Shown here one piece after another: positions 1-11,766 of a DNA stretch of 64,000 bases. The notes beneath the pieces were generated by a model. It did not search any database. It saw only the letters and a program-made list of their open reading frames with translations, and had not been told where the DNA came from. Location: assembly GCA_037952775.1 (NCBI GenBank), contig JBANAY010000001.1, positions 5,208,001 through 5,272,000 of the forward strand, given 5' to 3'. The position numbers were made by a program, and so were the translations under genes. This DNA is from Clonostachys chloroleuca (Eukaryota > Ascomycota > Sordariomycetes > Hypocreales > Bionectriaceae). The stretch's first letter is position 1, and each line of letters starts with the position of its first letter.

Positions 1-1
1 G

Positions 2-231
2 TTTCCCCTGGGATGCCCAGCCATTATACGTCTGAGTGACAGCTCTGACCCAGCTGACAAGGAAGCTGTCAAACTGGCTAAATATGAGGGGTTGTTTGAG
101 GTCTCCGGGAAATGACTACTCAGGTCAACCGCTTTCTGCTCTTTTGCACAAACGCTGAAAGGATTGATGAGCTCGTTATGGAATATGGACCAAAACCTAT
201 TCCCCGCGTTAGGAGCTTGGAGCAGAACTGA
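2..231 (+). CDS. 3' end of an unidentified gene (truncated by window start)
   Basis: An open frame runs in from the left edge and stops at 113-115. A second open frame, in another phase, runs from 118 to a stop at 229-231 and looks equally protein-like, with the segment CTNAERIDELVMEYGP. The two may be the tail of one protein joined by an indel, or the last exons of a gene whose intron I cannot place, because no intron of normal length fits between them. I do not recognise the family. The gene body lies outside the window. Confidence 0.3.
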
Positions 232-1692
232 CAGCTTACCCTAGGGTATCTACAGGATAATGCGTCGCATTACTGCCAAATTTAAGAGACAAAGAGACTT
301 TCTCATTCTTCGAATATACCTAATTAAATCCACATCTATCGTGCCACTTGGGTTCAAAGGCGTAGGCTAATATATAATTACATGGATACGCTCTAGCATT
401 TCTTAGTTAACAGAACTTGACAAGTTCACCCTTCTATCTTCATCGCGTTAATATAGTCGTCACTAGACAAAACAACCCCAACCAACGAAAACTAGTACAA
501 TGATATTGCTTGTCACAGGAGCCGCTAACTCGAGATTACGTTTGGCCGCCTTTTCTTTCCAGACCTTATATTAGATTTGGTGTTGATGCGTGGAAAGCGG
601 CGTAGAGAACCTCTTTGCCCAGAAACTTACGTAGTGGCTCCCGTCCATCCTGAACGCCTCATTCGTGGAGTATATAATGGATGATTGCTTGCTCTCCAAA
701 AGTACCCAGGGCGTAGGGTTTGGGGCGGGGGTTTGGGGCGGGGGTTGGCCATAAATTCGCGCCGCATCTTCCCAAATGTGGACATTGATGTATGATCTCA
801 CAGCTATTGGTACTTACGCTGCTACTGGTACGGTAGAAGCTGTAGAGCGTGTTATTATTGCTACCAAGTTTTGACCTTACGATCCAATCAGGAGATGTGT
901 ATTCCATCGCATTTATCCGAAGCGTGTCAGCTCTGATTGTTGTTGATGATTGAGTTCCCCCATAATCTCCTTAATTGGAATCCGCAGAGTTCCCTAAATG
1001 TCTTCGCTTGAGAAGGCCCAATGCTTATCAAGGTCTATATCTCAACATCATAGCTCATACACAGTGGATAAATTGAACTGAATGAGATATAGGAGCCAAC
1101 TTCCGATACAAGAATCTACGAGCATAGGTGACTACATTTAAAGATCATAATTGTCTTATCATACCTAATTATGCATGAATAAATTGAAGAGTTCCACATA
1201 ATAATCCGTGCTGGAAAACCTATTCCTCAACTTTCTAGTAGCATAAAACAAGAACTTAGTTTAGGGAGAGGAAGAAAGAGCTCTCAAGAATGAGGTCCGA
1301 GCAGCAAGTAGTTGGTCTTCTAGCGCTCGCCAAATCCACGTAAAAAACAACGTGTCCATACTGGAAAGGCTCCCTCTCACATATCAAATCACGTCAGTAG
1401 TGGATAAATTGCTACCAAAGTCCAATATTTAGCGGCAATGGTAACTCAGAGGAAATCAGAGCTCCTGGCACACCCTATGACAAGCAGCCAATGAGCATGG
1501 AGAGAGATCATCATGGGTCCCGATGCAACGCAAAATGGTGGATGTTTTAAGGTCAGCTTGATGCATGTAAGAATACGCCTGTACAGTCAGCACACTTTAC
1601 GAAGTGGAATGCTTCGGCATTTATTTAAGAGTGAGCTTCTCACAGTCACCCTCTTTCCCCCGACCCTCAGATTGCTCCCGGACCTCACAAGA
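232..1692. other. Intergenic stretch upstream of the P450 gene
   Basis: I see no supportable gene here. Overlapping minus-strand frames exist at about 571-907, but their phases conflict and no family is recognisable. The notable element is a G-rich tandem repeat at 716-744, annotated separately. An ATG at 1513 is in frame with the P450 start but is probably leader sequence, because the residues it would add are not membrane-anchor-like. Confidence 0.5.
716..744 (+). repeat. G-rich tandem repeat, possible G-quadruplex
   Basis: The unit gtttggggcggggg occurs twice in a row (718-731 and 731-744). It is preceded by another GGG, giving five G-runs of 3, 4, 5, 4 and 5 bases with loops of 1-3 bases. 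This fits the formal pattern for an intramolecular G-quadruplex on the plus strand. Its role is unknown. Confidence 0.6.
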
Positions 1693-3503
1693 ATGTTTAC
1701 AGTCTCTTCCTCTGAAGTGACAGCAATAGTTGTCGGAATTGCCATAGTAGCTATCTGCATGGCATACCGAGCTATCCTACCAAAGCCGCTCCCCAATATC
1801 CCGTACAACCAAGATGCCGCCGGAAAGCTGTTCGGTGACGTCCCGGAGATGATGGGCTATGTCATGCGGACAAAGCGAATATTTGTAAGACAAGATGATC
1901 AACCATTTACCATTTGAGCCCCCTACCCACTGTGTACAGTCGACTGATTATGCCTATGAGCGAGCAGTGTTGGCTAACATCACTCACCACCCGCCACCAA
2001 AGTCCGATTGTGCAAGCTTTTATTAAGCCAGGAGGGCTTCCGTGGGTAGTGGTGACGGACCCTTTTGAAAGCCAAGATATCCTGCTTCGCCGCATCAGGG
2101 AGTTTGATCGCAGCGACTTCTTTGGCGAGCTCATTAATGGGATCCTGCCTGAGCAGCATATCCAGTTCATCTCAACTGATCCCAGATTTAAGAACAACCG
2201 AAACCTGATAAACCACCTAATGGCACCTACCTTTATCAAGGAGGTGAGTGCGCCTGAAGTATACATGGCGGCGAAGCCTCTGGTAAAGTTATGGAGACTC
2301 AAGAGCAGCATGGCTCAAGGTCACCCTTTCTCTGCCCACCAGGATATCACGTTTGCCTTGCTCGACTCCATTTTTGCTTCATCGTTCGGTCTGAAAGAGT
2401 GTGAGAGCAACACAATGCAGCGCATTAAGGCATCGGAGAACTGGCAGGCTGAGATCCCCAGTAATGTTGATGAAGCTGTCTCATTCCCCGAAGGCCATGT
2501 TCCTGAGATCTTCTCGGCAGTTCTCACCCTGGCTAATTCCGTCACCGACACCCAACTGTCTCCGGTGCCGGTGCTGACTTCATGGGTTATACGAAAGTTT
2601 CCCTACATGAGGAAAGCAAAAGCCATCAAAGACCAATATATCCGCAACAAAGTTGAGGAGTCAGTTAAGCTGATCAACGAGGGTCAGACCAAGGCCAAAA
2701 GCGCACTCCATTCCGTTCTCCTCCGCGAGCGTGATGTCGCGGCTAAGGAAGGAAGGCAGCCCGAATATCGCAAGCGGGCGATTGCGGATGAGTTCTTCGG
2801 ATTCATGACGGCTGGTCACGACACGACAGCTACCACAATAGCCTGGGGTGTCAAGCTACTCACTGACAACCAATCAGTCCAAAGTCGCCTTCGGGACCAT
2901 CTGCGAGCCGCTTTCCCCCAGGCTGCCCGAGAGGGGCGTGATTTAACCTACTCGGAGCTGACGGATGCGCACATCCCCTTCCTTGACGCTACAGTGGACG
3001 AGATCCTACGGCATGCGAATACAATTGCCTTTGTTACCAGGCAGGCCCTGCAAGACACCACCGTCCTCGGCCGACATATCCCCAAGGGTACAAACGTCTT
3101 TCTCATGACCAATGGCCCTGGATACCTAGAGCCCAATATGAAGCTCGGTGACGAGGATCGTAGTCCTGGTGCCCGTGAGACAGCGAAGTCAGTGTTGACC
3201 GGCACCTGGAGGGATGATGATATTGCCCTGTTTCGCCCGGAGCGCTGGCTGGATACGGATCCGGGCACTGGTGCCGAAGTATACAACTCCATGGCCGGTC
3301 CATCACTTGCGTTTGGATTGGGACTTCGAGGGTGCTTTGGGAGGAAACTTGCGATGCACGTTCTCAAGATTCACTTTGCTCTTATTGTATGGCACTTTGA
3401 GCTGCTCCCAACGCCTGCTGAATTGGGCGGCTACGAGGCCGTGCAGAAGTTTGCACGGGAGCCAACGCAGTGCTACATTCGCCTGAAGGAGGTCGTGGTT
3501 TAG
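1693..3503 (+). CDS. Cytochrome P450 monooxygenase
   Basis: This is a haem-thiolate monooxygenase of the fungal microsomal type, predicted at 575 residues. Exon 1 is 1693-1884, a GTAAGA..CAG intron covers 1885-1967 with a CTGAT branch site, and exon 2 is 1968-3503. Residues 5-25 form a hydrophobic anchor followed by a proline-rich hinge (PKPLPNIP). The oxygen-activation motif AGHDTT is at 346-351, the ExxR pair (EILR) at 409-412, PERW at 488-491, and the haem loop FGLGLRGCFG places the cysteine ligand at about 520. All signature residues are present and the frame is intact. The start at 1693 is chosen because it gives the anchor directly; an upstream in-frame ATG at 1513 would add an unlikely 60-residue leader. 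It is followed by a LovD-like enzyme and, 6 kb on, a terpene cyclase, suggesting a role in secondary metabolism. The substrate cannot be inferred. Confidence 0.93.
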
Positions 3504-4131
3504 ATGAATCCAGCCTTTTTCTTTTGGTGATAGTGATGGAAAAGTCATTATAAGGAGAGGATTAATTGTACAGCTCTCGTGGGTTCGGTGTTGAATTCGT
3601 TCATGTATTCAGGGACAGATCAGAGAATCTCTTAAATCAGACGCCACTGCCGCTCCCCAGCCATGCATCAACTGCCACCAAGTTCTCTCGTGAAATCCAC
3701 CTTTCAGCTCCAGCGGGTTTATACCTCGTCACTTGGCACGAGGTTTCCTTAACGAGGGATCTTCCGCATATAATCATTGTCCATGCCATGAGTCAGATCA
3801 CAATGTTACCCGATGCAACAAGACTATCCCCCTCCAGAGTCCAAAATGCACCTGCGTAGTTTTATGGGGGTTGCCGATCATCCTAAGGTCTGTATAGTCG
3901 TAATTCCGTCGGACATTGCCTGATTTTGCAATCCACTGAGACCTGGTGCATCTCTGGGCCCGGAAGCTGACGAATATATTCCCGAGACATTCCCTCGGCG
4001 TTTCTTGATGCAGTTGTGTATGCTTACACCGCCTTGCCATCTATATATTCACGATCCATTCTCCTACAAAGAGACAGAAAATTTCAAGAATCGTCAACCT
4101 GAATTTCCAGCTGTCAACGTATTTATTTACC
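3504..4131. other. Intergenic region between P450 and LovD-like gene
   Basis: This is the 3' flank of the P450 and the promoter of the downstream gene on the same strand. I see no further coding sequence. A TATATATT-like AT stretch lies about 90 bp before the ATG at 4132. Confidence 0.5.
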
Positions 4132-5593
4132 ATGGCTGAGATAGATGCCATCTTGCAAAAATACACGGACCCTGAAACTGGCAGTATTCATGGTGCCAGT
4201 TTCGTCGCTGTCGATGCCAAGGGTATAGAATCCCCTTTTCGTGGCTGAAACATTTTCTGCCAGGTTCAAATTGTTCAGGAAGAGCCAAGATGCTGACTTC
4301 CATCAGGCAATGACATATATCGCAAATCATTCGGGCATCAAAAAGTTGACGTAAAGAATTCACCACCACTAACACTGGACACGGTGACATGGATGGCCAG
4401 CCATACAAAGCTCACTACATCTGTGTCAGTGATGCAGATTGTCGAGAGGGGGTTGATTGGACTCGATGATGATGTGCGCGAAGTCCTACCCCAGCTCAAA
4501 GAGCTCAAAGTCCTGGTGGCCTTCGAAGACGAAGATGGCGACGTCGTGGAGCCTGAGCCCACTAGTCACGAGAGTGGAAATGGGCCATACATCAACAGAT
4601 CTCTCCCCAAACCCAAGGGACGGCCGATTTTTGAAGATGCAAAAGGCCCAATTACTTTGCGGTCAGTGTGATTTATATTCCTGTTCCGAAATGAGCTTTC
4701 GGCAAGCTGTCAAATACTAAATCCGTCCGTCACAGTCATCTCGTCACGCATACTTCTGGATTGTGTTATGACCTGGCAAGCCCACTGCTGATGAAGTACT
4801 CTGCGTGGATTGGCCGCCAGGAGAACATGTTCTCTGGCACAATTGAGGGTTTCTTCCATCCACTACTCTTCCAGCCGGGTACGTCCTGGACGTACGGTCC
4901 CGGACTTGATTGGGCAGCCAAAGTGGTTGAGAAACTGACAGGAATGGAATTTGACGAATACCAACAGAAGAATATTTGGCAGCCCCTGGGAGCTAAGAAC
5001 ACGACATTCTTCCCGGCGAAACGTGGCTTGACTCAAGAAGACATTCACGAACCGGCATCTCGTGCTGAAGGCAAGGGCTCTCAAAATCTTGAACCTGGAA
5101 CGTCTCCCTGGAAATTTGAGTGTCACGATGCCCTTGGAAGTGGAGGGTTATTTTCGACCGCCAACGACTATAGCAAGCTCCTTGCGGCGTTGCTGAGTGG
5201 GGAGGCTCACTTCTTAGCAAAGCCTCAGTTGATGAGCTTTTCCGTCCACAGATTGGAACCGGTGCCGTCAAAGGGCTACGGCAGTTCATCATTGGCACTA
5301 GTTTGGATAGCACTCAAGCTCCAATCTGGACAGGGTCTGCTGAAGAATGGCGGGATGTGATGGAGCTGCAACATTCACTCTGTGGAGTTGTTAACGCCGA
5401 AGGTGTCAAGGCTCGCAGGAGGAAAAACACAGTTCATTGGTCAGGTCTGCCGAATTTGATATGGTATATTGACCGGGAGAGTGGTGTAGCAGCGACATTC
5501 TTCACTCAATTGCTGCCAGTCGGAGATCGTCCAGCACGACAGATATGGCTAGATTTAGAGGAGGCTCTGTACAAGATTGCCAACCAGAAATAA
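4132..5593 (+). pseudogene. LovD-like acyltransferase/esterase (beta-lactamase fold), frameshifted
   Basis: It belongs to the serine beta-lactamase/transesterase family that includes lovastatin LovD. These enzymes move acyl groups or hydrolyse esters through a serine nucleophile. Exons are 4132-4222, 4307-4661 and 4736-5593, joined by two short introns with clean GT..AG ends. The SxxK motif is in WMASHTKL (Ser62, Lys65), HTSGL follows the second junction, and the family tyrosine is in WTYGPG (Tyr202). The C-terminal half after about 5213 is readable only in a different phase: one base is missing near 5211-5216, after which the normal C-terminus continues to a stop at 5591-5593. Without that loss the protein would be about 434 residues, close to LovD's 413. 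As written it stops early at 5358-5360. It is either a recent pseudogene or a sequence error. Neighbouring P450 and terpene cyclase genes suggest a tailoring role. Confidence 0.85.
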
Positions 5594-5909
5594 ACACAGA
5601 AACTTACTCAAGTAATATTTGAGTTCTACAAGTTCTATAATATATACTACTCTAAAATCGAAGATTGGTCTAGCAAGGAGTTTCGATCATGAGGAATCCA
5701 AAATGATCATCCGAACGGATATCCTTCGTAGTCTCTACGCTATTCTTCACAATTTGACACTATCTCATAGGAGGGTCTCTGAAAGGTACAGAGATGGGTA
5801 TAAGTTATCACTATCATCATCATAAGATGGATTATGTTCCCAACGATAAGAGCGAACAGATTATAGGCTTCGCTCGTACTCACGCGAACGGGATTATCTA
5901 GTATACCTC
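5594..5909. other. Convergent intergenic region
   Basis: This is the shared 3' flank between the LovD-like gene (plus) and the SurE-like gene (minus). It is AT-rich and contains nothing coding that I can support. Confidence 0.5.
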
Positions 5910-7285
5910 TCATAACAACATGTAGAGGCTGCCAAGGAATACAGCAGCAACAACAGGAGTCTTCATAGTTTGTCCACCGGAAGTGGGTACAGCGGAAGAC
6001 ACGCCTGTCGATGAAGAGCGGGCACTGGCGGTGCTTACTGCACTATGGGTGGTGTTGGTGCCATTGCTAGGGGCGGTTACCGTAGAATTGGCTCCAAGAC
6101 CACCGACCTTGTTGGTCGAGTTCCAGAAATTGACAGCAGGGGGGACGAGGGTCAAGATATCCGTGGTGTTGCCACACTGCTTGGGGCTAGGGGCATCGTA
6201 ATCAACCGTGAAGAAAGAAACGGCAGACTGGCAGCCGCTGTTAACGACAAGAGTCTCACCAGGCAAAGAGCAGTCACCATTGGTGCACTGGTTGACGCCG
6301 TCGGCAACCAGGTCGCCGTAACGGAAAAGACCAGTGGTGGCATTGTAGACGGCCTTGTCGACAATAGCGCCGCTGGTCATGCGAGTTAAGATGTATGGGG
6401 GATTCACACAAGTATTATTACTGAAAGACGTGATGTAGGGAATGTTGACATTGACTCCATAGCCCAGTGGTAGGATTCGCTTACTAGTAGCCTTTGTGAT
6501 GAAGGACTGGGCCAGGTTGGCAGCCAAACGGCCCGTGATGACGGCAGGATCCTGCAGCCCGGCGGCGGTCGACTTATTTGTCCATGTGTAGGGTGTTTGA
6601 ACGGAGTAGGTGGCAGAGTATGCAATGGCGGGAATGCCACGCTCAACGGCGGCATAAGTTGCACCAATGGTACCAGACTAGAGAACATTAGGCTTGGAGC
6701 TTTAGAGGCGTCTCAGCCTGAAGAATGCTCACAATAGTATAGAGGAAAGGACCCAGGTTGAGACCGAAGTTGGGCCCAGAGAGAACCAGATCAACTGTGC
6801 TCAGATTGGCATACTTGGGCAAAACATAGTCGAGAGCGAGAAAGACCATAGTAGCTGGAGTTCCGTTGTAGTAGAAAATGTTTGGGTCAATGGGATCCTG
6901 GCCAAAAGCTGGAGCACCAGCCTTGATAAACCCTGGCAGCACAATTAATCTCGCCGTCTCAATCAAACAGACGTTCGCATTACATACCGAACTCGGAATC
7001 AGTAGTGAGATTCTTCTCAGTACTAAAGACAGCTCGCCCGCCCTGGCCAGACATATCGGTAGCCGAAGCCACAATCCAGGCATTATGACCGTAAGCCTTG
7101 ACAGCCTTGTATAATTCGCGGATGTTGGAGGTAAAAGCACCATCATCATTCTAGCACCAGCATTAGTTCCCAGTCGAGCAATTCAGATACTTGGAGTATC
7201 AATATTTGAAGCTTACGGTGATGAGGATGTTCAATGCCTGGGAAGCTACGGCAAAGCCGACAAGGGAAGGAAAGGAAAATCTCAT
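5910..7285 (-). CDS. SurE-like phosphatase/nucleotidase, secreted and probably GPI-anchored
   Basis: This is a member of the SurE survival-protein family (metal-dependent 5'/3'-nucleotidases and acid phosphatases), predicted at 399 residues. Exons on the minus strand are 7285-7217, 7150-6988, 6932-6733 and 6677-5910, all with GT..AG introns in consistent phase. Exon 1 encodes a signal-like hydrophobic start ending in LNILIT. The next exon opens with the family metal-binding motif NDDG. Further SurE hallmarks are SGQGGRAVFST, the segment DLVLSGPNFGLNLG and the segment SGTIGATYAA. After the catalytic domain there is a Ser/Thr-rich spacer and a hydrophobic C-terminus without charges, typical of a GPI-anchor signal. 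The frame is intact. It lies between two metabolite-type genes, but nothing in the sequence ties it to that pathway. Confidence 0.9.
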
Positions 7286-9151
7286 CTTGGCGAGCGCTCC
7301 ACGTTAAGTTCCGGCTGCAAGAGCGATGGAGATAATTAAGAAGTCGGAGATTCAGCGAACACTACCTAGGAGAGTTTGTCCAAATCTCTTTATCGGCCTA
7401 GGGAATGGGGCTCTAGAAACGGGCAACGGGGGGGGCAACAGATTTTTATATCCGACAAGCGATCGCTGTAGTATTAATCGGGCGAAGTAATCCTGATTTT
7501 TGGCGTAAGAGATGGCTAGAATGACCAGGGTCATAGAACCTACATGGACAGACGTCAATACTACTGATACACGTGCTGCACCAGTAGATCTCAGTATCAA
7601 TCATGAGCATCATCCTGGAGCAGGGAGGTTGGGCTCTCACCAAGCAAAGGGCGCAATCAGGCAAAACTGCAGGCGCTAGAAGAATTCCATTGCCAAACTA
7701 GGGTTCTGATTCCGATTTACCCGCTTACGATGTGCTTCTACTGCGAGAGGCTACGAACCAGTTGGTGACAGTCCCGCACACAGACCTTGTTGCATTTTTT
7801 GGATCCTCTTGCCGAGACTCCGAGTAGGATAATTCCTTTAGAGGACCCCATTAGGTAGCAGACCACGTGAAAGCAGACGCCGTGTGGTTGGTGCAAGACA
7901 ATATGGTTTTGTGATGGGCTCCAAGTAGTTCGATCAGTTCATCGGCCATGGATCGGATCTAGCGGCAAGATAGCCCACGTCATCGTCGGCAAGAGGAGAA
8001 AGAGGGGCAATTCAGAATTGATCAATCAGCGTGAACAACTCGGACGTCAATCAATTGGCGGTTGATAACTTCTATGTCAAATTGAAGGTCTTGCAGCTCC
8101 AACACCGACCTCATCATTTTCCTTCAGCAGCCTGATAACTACGAATTGTATAATAAAACAATTTGAACATACATTCAATGTTATCTTGTTTAGTATGTAG
8201 AATTAATCAACCTATCTAAGACTAAACACTGGCATTCAAATGGAAATGCGTTAATGATGATGTGGGATCAATTCACCCGACTGCTATTTGAACAAAATGC
8301 AGTACTCGATGTGTAAAGTGGCTTGCTTTAAGCTAAATCCAATAGACTAAGGTACCATTAATACCAAAGGTGTGCGTCGTAGGAAGAGTGACAAAGTCCA
8401 ACAAAGACAGGTTAATTATGGCTCCATATCAAGGCGATGCGCGGTGGCGAGGCTTGGCATGGTCGAATACGTTCCGAAAACGGCTTCACTGGGCAAATTA
8501 AACATCATCTTCTACGGATCGGCTGCTCCGTCTGTTGTGAAACTTGGATAGCAAGAGCAGAGCGAATCAAGTGGGAGAAGGTTATCTCCCTGAATCATGG
8601 ATGGGTGATAATCAGTCAAAGTTATAATTATTCCTTCTAGTTAAAGTTAATCCATTATAGGTATCTACTTTTAACTAGGAGAATTCATAGAAAACGAATT
8701 AGAAGGAATTAATGCTCAACAGAAGATAGTCTTAGTAGTACCTTTTAGCCCTTGAAAATATGGTGAACGAGAATATAGTAGGGGCTGGCACATCCAGAAT
8801 GCCGTGAAACACCAACCAAAACCTGTTTTTGCCGTACCTAAAAAAATCGACGGTAATATCCTTGGAAGTCTCTTCATTTCCCCGCCTAAGATAAGACAAT
8901 TGTGCCCAAAACAGCAGCCTCGGCATCATGTGACGAAATCAAATAGTTCTGATTCCGTTATTCAGAGTATGGTTCGATAGCTACCTGCCAGACATAAGGA
9001 TCAGTATGATCCAGCTCGGCTTGCCACTCATAGAACCTCGCCTGCCTTCATTCACAGGGACTTTAAATTCGTTTGCTCTTTCCGACCCTACGATTAATAC
9101 AGAAACGCTTCCAGACGGGATTTATTTTGAATCCACCCTTAGATCTCGGGT
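7286..9151. other. Intergenic stretch, no gene seen
   Basis: This 1.9-kb region separates the divergent SurE-like and terpene cyclase genes. The open frames present (for example 8437-8640 and 9006-9245) are short, have no family resemblance and no splice context. Around 8620-8730 it is very AT-rich, with related short words (ccttctag, agaaggaatt) in opposite orientation. Confidence 0.45.
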
Positions 9152-10580
9152 ATGGGCTCTCGCAAATGCGCAACTAGCACGAGGGTTCTTCCCCGCGAGC
9201 TTCTTGGAAAGACTCTGCACTTTCCAAGTCTCCGTCCATACATAATAGACTGGCCAACTGCTACAAGCCCACATTTAGACACTCTTACACCGTTCGTTGA
9301 CGATGTGATCAATAAGTATGAAAACCCCTCTTAAGTGAGGGAAGAAGAACACTACTGAGAACCCATACAATTCTAGGCTCGTTCGTGACCGTGATGAGGC
9401 TCAAAAACACATAAGAAGTAAACTTGCTAATTTCATTGCAAGGTGAGTGCAAATCTTTTGACTAAGTGGTATCAAAACACAGCACACTAAGAATCCAGCT
9501 GCTTCACTTTGCGTCATGGCAAAGGATACAGTTCGTAGCCTTATACATGCTCTGGCTTTTCATTTGGGACGACAAGGTCGAGGAATTGGCCAGAAAGGTG
9601 ATGAGGCTGCGCTGGATTCCTTCTGTTCTGTATCACTTGACCACGCGCGCTGGGCGTTCAACCCGGCTTCAGCTGAGAGCAGACACCCCACGCCAAGCCA
9701 TTTCCTACCCAATACTCTGTTACGCGAATTGAACCATTTCCAAAGCAAGCATTTTGATCAAGGTGGGTAGCAGAACATGCATTCCAACATCGAAATTGAT
9801 ACTCGTGAGATAACCGGGGGGCTGTAGACCTAACAGGCGAACTCTTTTTGGCCGCGCAGTCATTCATCTCATGCAACCATCTTCAGCAACGTGAAGCAAA
9901 AGGCTCACGGATCCCAACGGTAGTAGAGTACAAAACTTGGCGCTTGGGAACATTTGGTTTCGGCTTCCACTCTGCCTGTTTTGAGTTAGTTCCCCAAGCT
10001 TCAATGTGTTTTGTTTCATCGCTGAACTGATTCAGCCCACCTGCGATAGGCATGTTTCCGTCCAAAACCTGCCGAAATCGATCCTTGACACTCCAGAGAT
10101 GAAAATATTGAAAGAGAATCTATTCACGGTAGTCGCGTAGTAGGTCTCAGCAGTTATCCATACCAAAATCTCTTACCAACGTTCTATCTAGCATGAATGA
10201 CTATTTCTCTTTCAAGGACGAAATGGTGAGTACTGAAATCTTAGATGAATCTAGAAGCTGTACTAATAGGTCAGATACGAGGAGCTCTAAACGAGAATAT
10301 GGTATACGTAATATGGTATCATGAACCGGCTTTTAGCTTCGACAAAGCAGTGCTAGAATTATTTCGCATGATATGCCAATGCATCCAGGAATACAATGCC
10401 GCAGCTGAGGTGCTTCAAGTCATATGTGGAAACGACACGCGTCTGAGAGAATCAGTGTATGAATTTGTTCAGAGCGGCCGCGCCATGATCACGGGTTGGT
10501 ATAAGTGGCAGATCGAATCAAGCCGTTACGAGCTGCAATCGTACGTCAAGGACGATGGATCCATGGATATTGTATTCTAG
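9152..10580 (+). pseudogene. Terpene cyclase (fungal sesquiterpene-synthase type), one-base frameshift
   Basis: This is a class I terpene synthase that would ionise a prenyl diphosphate with Mg2+. My exon model is 9152-9315, 9377-9442, 9492-9762, 9837-9984, 10050-10136, 10192-10225 and 10275-10580, with every junction at GT..AG. The metal-binding region appears as WLFIWDDKVEE (Asp103, Asp104, Glu107). The second metal motif is complete as NDYFSFKDE (N248, S252, E256), and the C-terminal arginine-tyrosine pair is in WQIESSRYE (R341-Y342). The predicted length is about 358 residues, normal for the family. One flaw remains: between about 9577 and 9597 the reading frame slips by one base, so the first part of exon 3 and its remainder (GDEAALDSFC onward) are out of phase. 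Everything else fits, so the break is recent or a sequence error. It could produce a sesquiterpene scaffold for the nearby P450. Confidence 0.8.
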
Positions 10581-10908
10581 GCAGAATGCTACTCTATAAA
10601 GAGGAAGACAGCCGGCAAGCTCTCTATGCACTGGTGGAAGTTACAGATTCGCAGGTTTTACTCAGGCTAATGTGTCAATTAATTAAGATTGATGTCAAAG
10701 CCAAATGCACGATGCCTGCTAAGAGTGACATGCGTATTCCTTCTAATTGGGTATCCACGTGATACTTCATCATTATCTGCAATGGAGTTATAGGTTTATC
10801 TCCGAAGCTCGTTGAGACGAATTGTCACCAGCGCCCAGCTGCTTCTCATTCTTGTCAACCTGCTTCACCTTCAGAAGACCGAACTGCCACAGCAGAAATT
10901 GTATAGTC

Positions 10909-11766
10909 ATGTCTTGTTCTGAGTGCTTCACTGGGGCTATCCATCAGGGTAAGCTCCTCGGATCAGAGGAAAGCATTGCAGGGATCAAGACGTACGTCGC
11001 AAGACCAACTTCCAATTCAGCATCAAATTCGAAAATCATTTTCATCACGGATGCCTTCGGTTTTAATCTCATCAATGGCAAACTGCTCGCTGACCAGTAT
11101 GCTACCAAGATTGGCTGCACTGTCTTAGTCCCTGACATTATACCGGGTGGCGGGGTGCCCGTGGACACTCTGACTCTGATGGAGTCGGTTGGGAAGCCGG
11201 TAGGCTGGTTCGATATTCGAGGTCAAATCCAACGTATTTTTTCGTTCGTCCGGATGATTTCGATCGTCATTCCCTTCGCTATCCGCACTCGGAACGCCTT
11301 CCCGGGGGTTCTTGCGTATGCTCGAGCCGTGAGGGCAACCCTGTCTCCTGGAGGGCGGCTAGGAGCGGCTGGATTTTGTTGGGGAGGCCTGCAGACAGTC
11401 AAACTCAGCCAAGAGCCTTCCATTGAAGGTGGAGACAAGCAACTTCTTGATGCTCACTTTACTGCTCATCCGGCGGGTTTGAAAGTCCCGAACGACTACC
11501 TGAAGGCTGCCAAGGCATTCCATGTCCCGATCAGTATCGCTGTGGGAGACGAGGACCGATTTCTGTCAAAGAGTGACGTCGAGACCATTGAGGCTGGATT
11601 TCGGCAGGAATTTGGGTCTCTGGAGAATGACTTCGAAGCTGTTGTCTATCCCAGCTACGGGCATGGATTTGCTGTTCGTGCAGAGCCGAGCAAGATTGTC
11701 GAAAATGATGCTGCCAATAAGGCCGCGCTGCAAGCTATTGAGTGGTTCAAACGACACTTGAATTAA
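10909..11766 (+). CDS. Dienelactone hydrolase family protein
   Basis: This is an alpha/beta-hydrolase of the dienelactone hydrolase family, 285 residues from the ATG at 10909. An in-frame ATG at 10822 would add 29 residues without DLH character, so the later start, followed by MSCSECFTGA, is preferred. The nucleophile elbow is GFCWGG with cysteine as nucleophile, as in the family. The acid residue is probably in VGDEDRFL and the histidine in GHGFAVR near the C-terminus. No intron is needed. Many such proteins occur in fungal catabolic or toxin-tailoring clusters, but the substrate here is unknown. It lies 330 bp behind the terpene cyclase on the same strand, so it may be part of the same metabolic neighbourhood. 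Confidence 0.9.
   Translation: MSCSECFTGAIHQGKLLGSEESIAGIKTYVARPTSNSASNSKIIFITDAFGFNLINGKLLADQYATKIGCTVLVPDIIPGGGVPVDTLTLMESVGKPVGWFDIRGQIQRIFSFVRMISIVIPFAIRTRNAFPGVLAYARAVRATLSPGGRLGAAGFCWGGLQTVKLSQEPSIEGGDKQLLDAHFTAHPAGLKVPNDYLKAAKAFHVPISIAVGDEDRFLSKSDVETIEAGFRQEFGSLENDFEAVVYPSYGHGFAVRAEPSKIVENDAANKAALQAIEWFKRHLN

Noticed and set aside
571..907. Overlapping minus-strand frames with a GTAAGT between them
   Set aside because: No exon combination gave a recognisable or phase-consistent protein, and the repeat of G-runs biases the composition.
9577..9593. A 17-nt GT..AG segment that would bridge the terpene cyclase frames as an intron
   Set aside because: Far too short to be spliced, and it would remove part of the metal-binding region; a frame slip is simpler.
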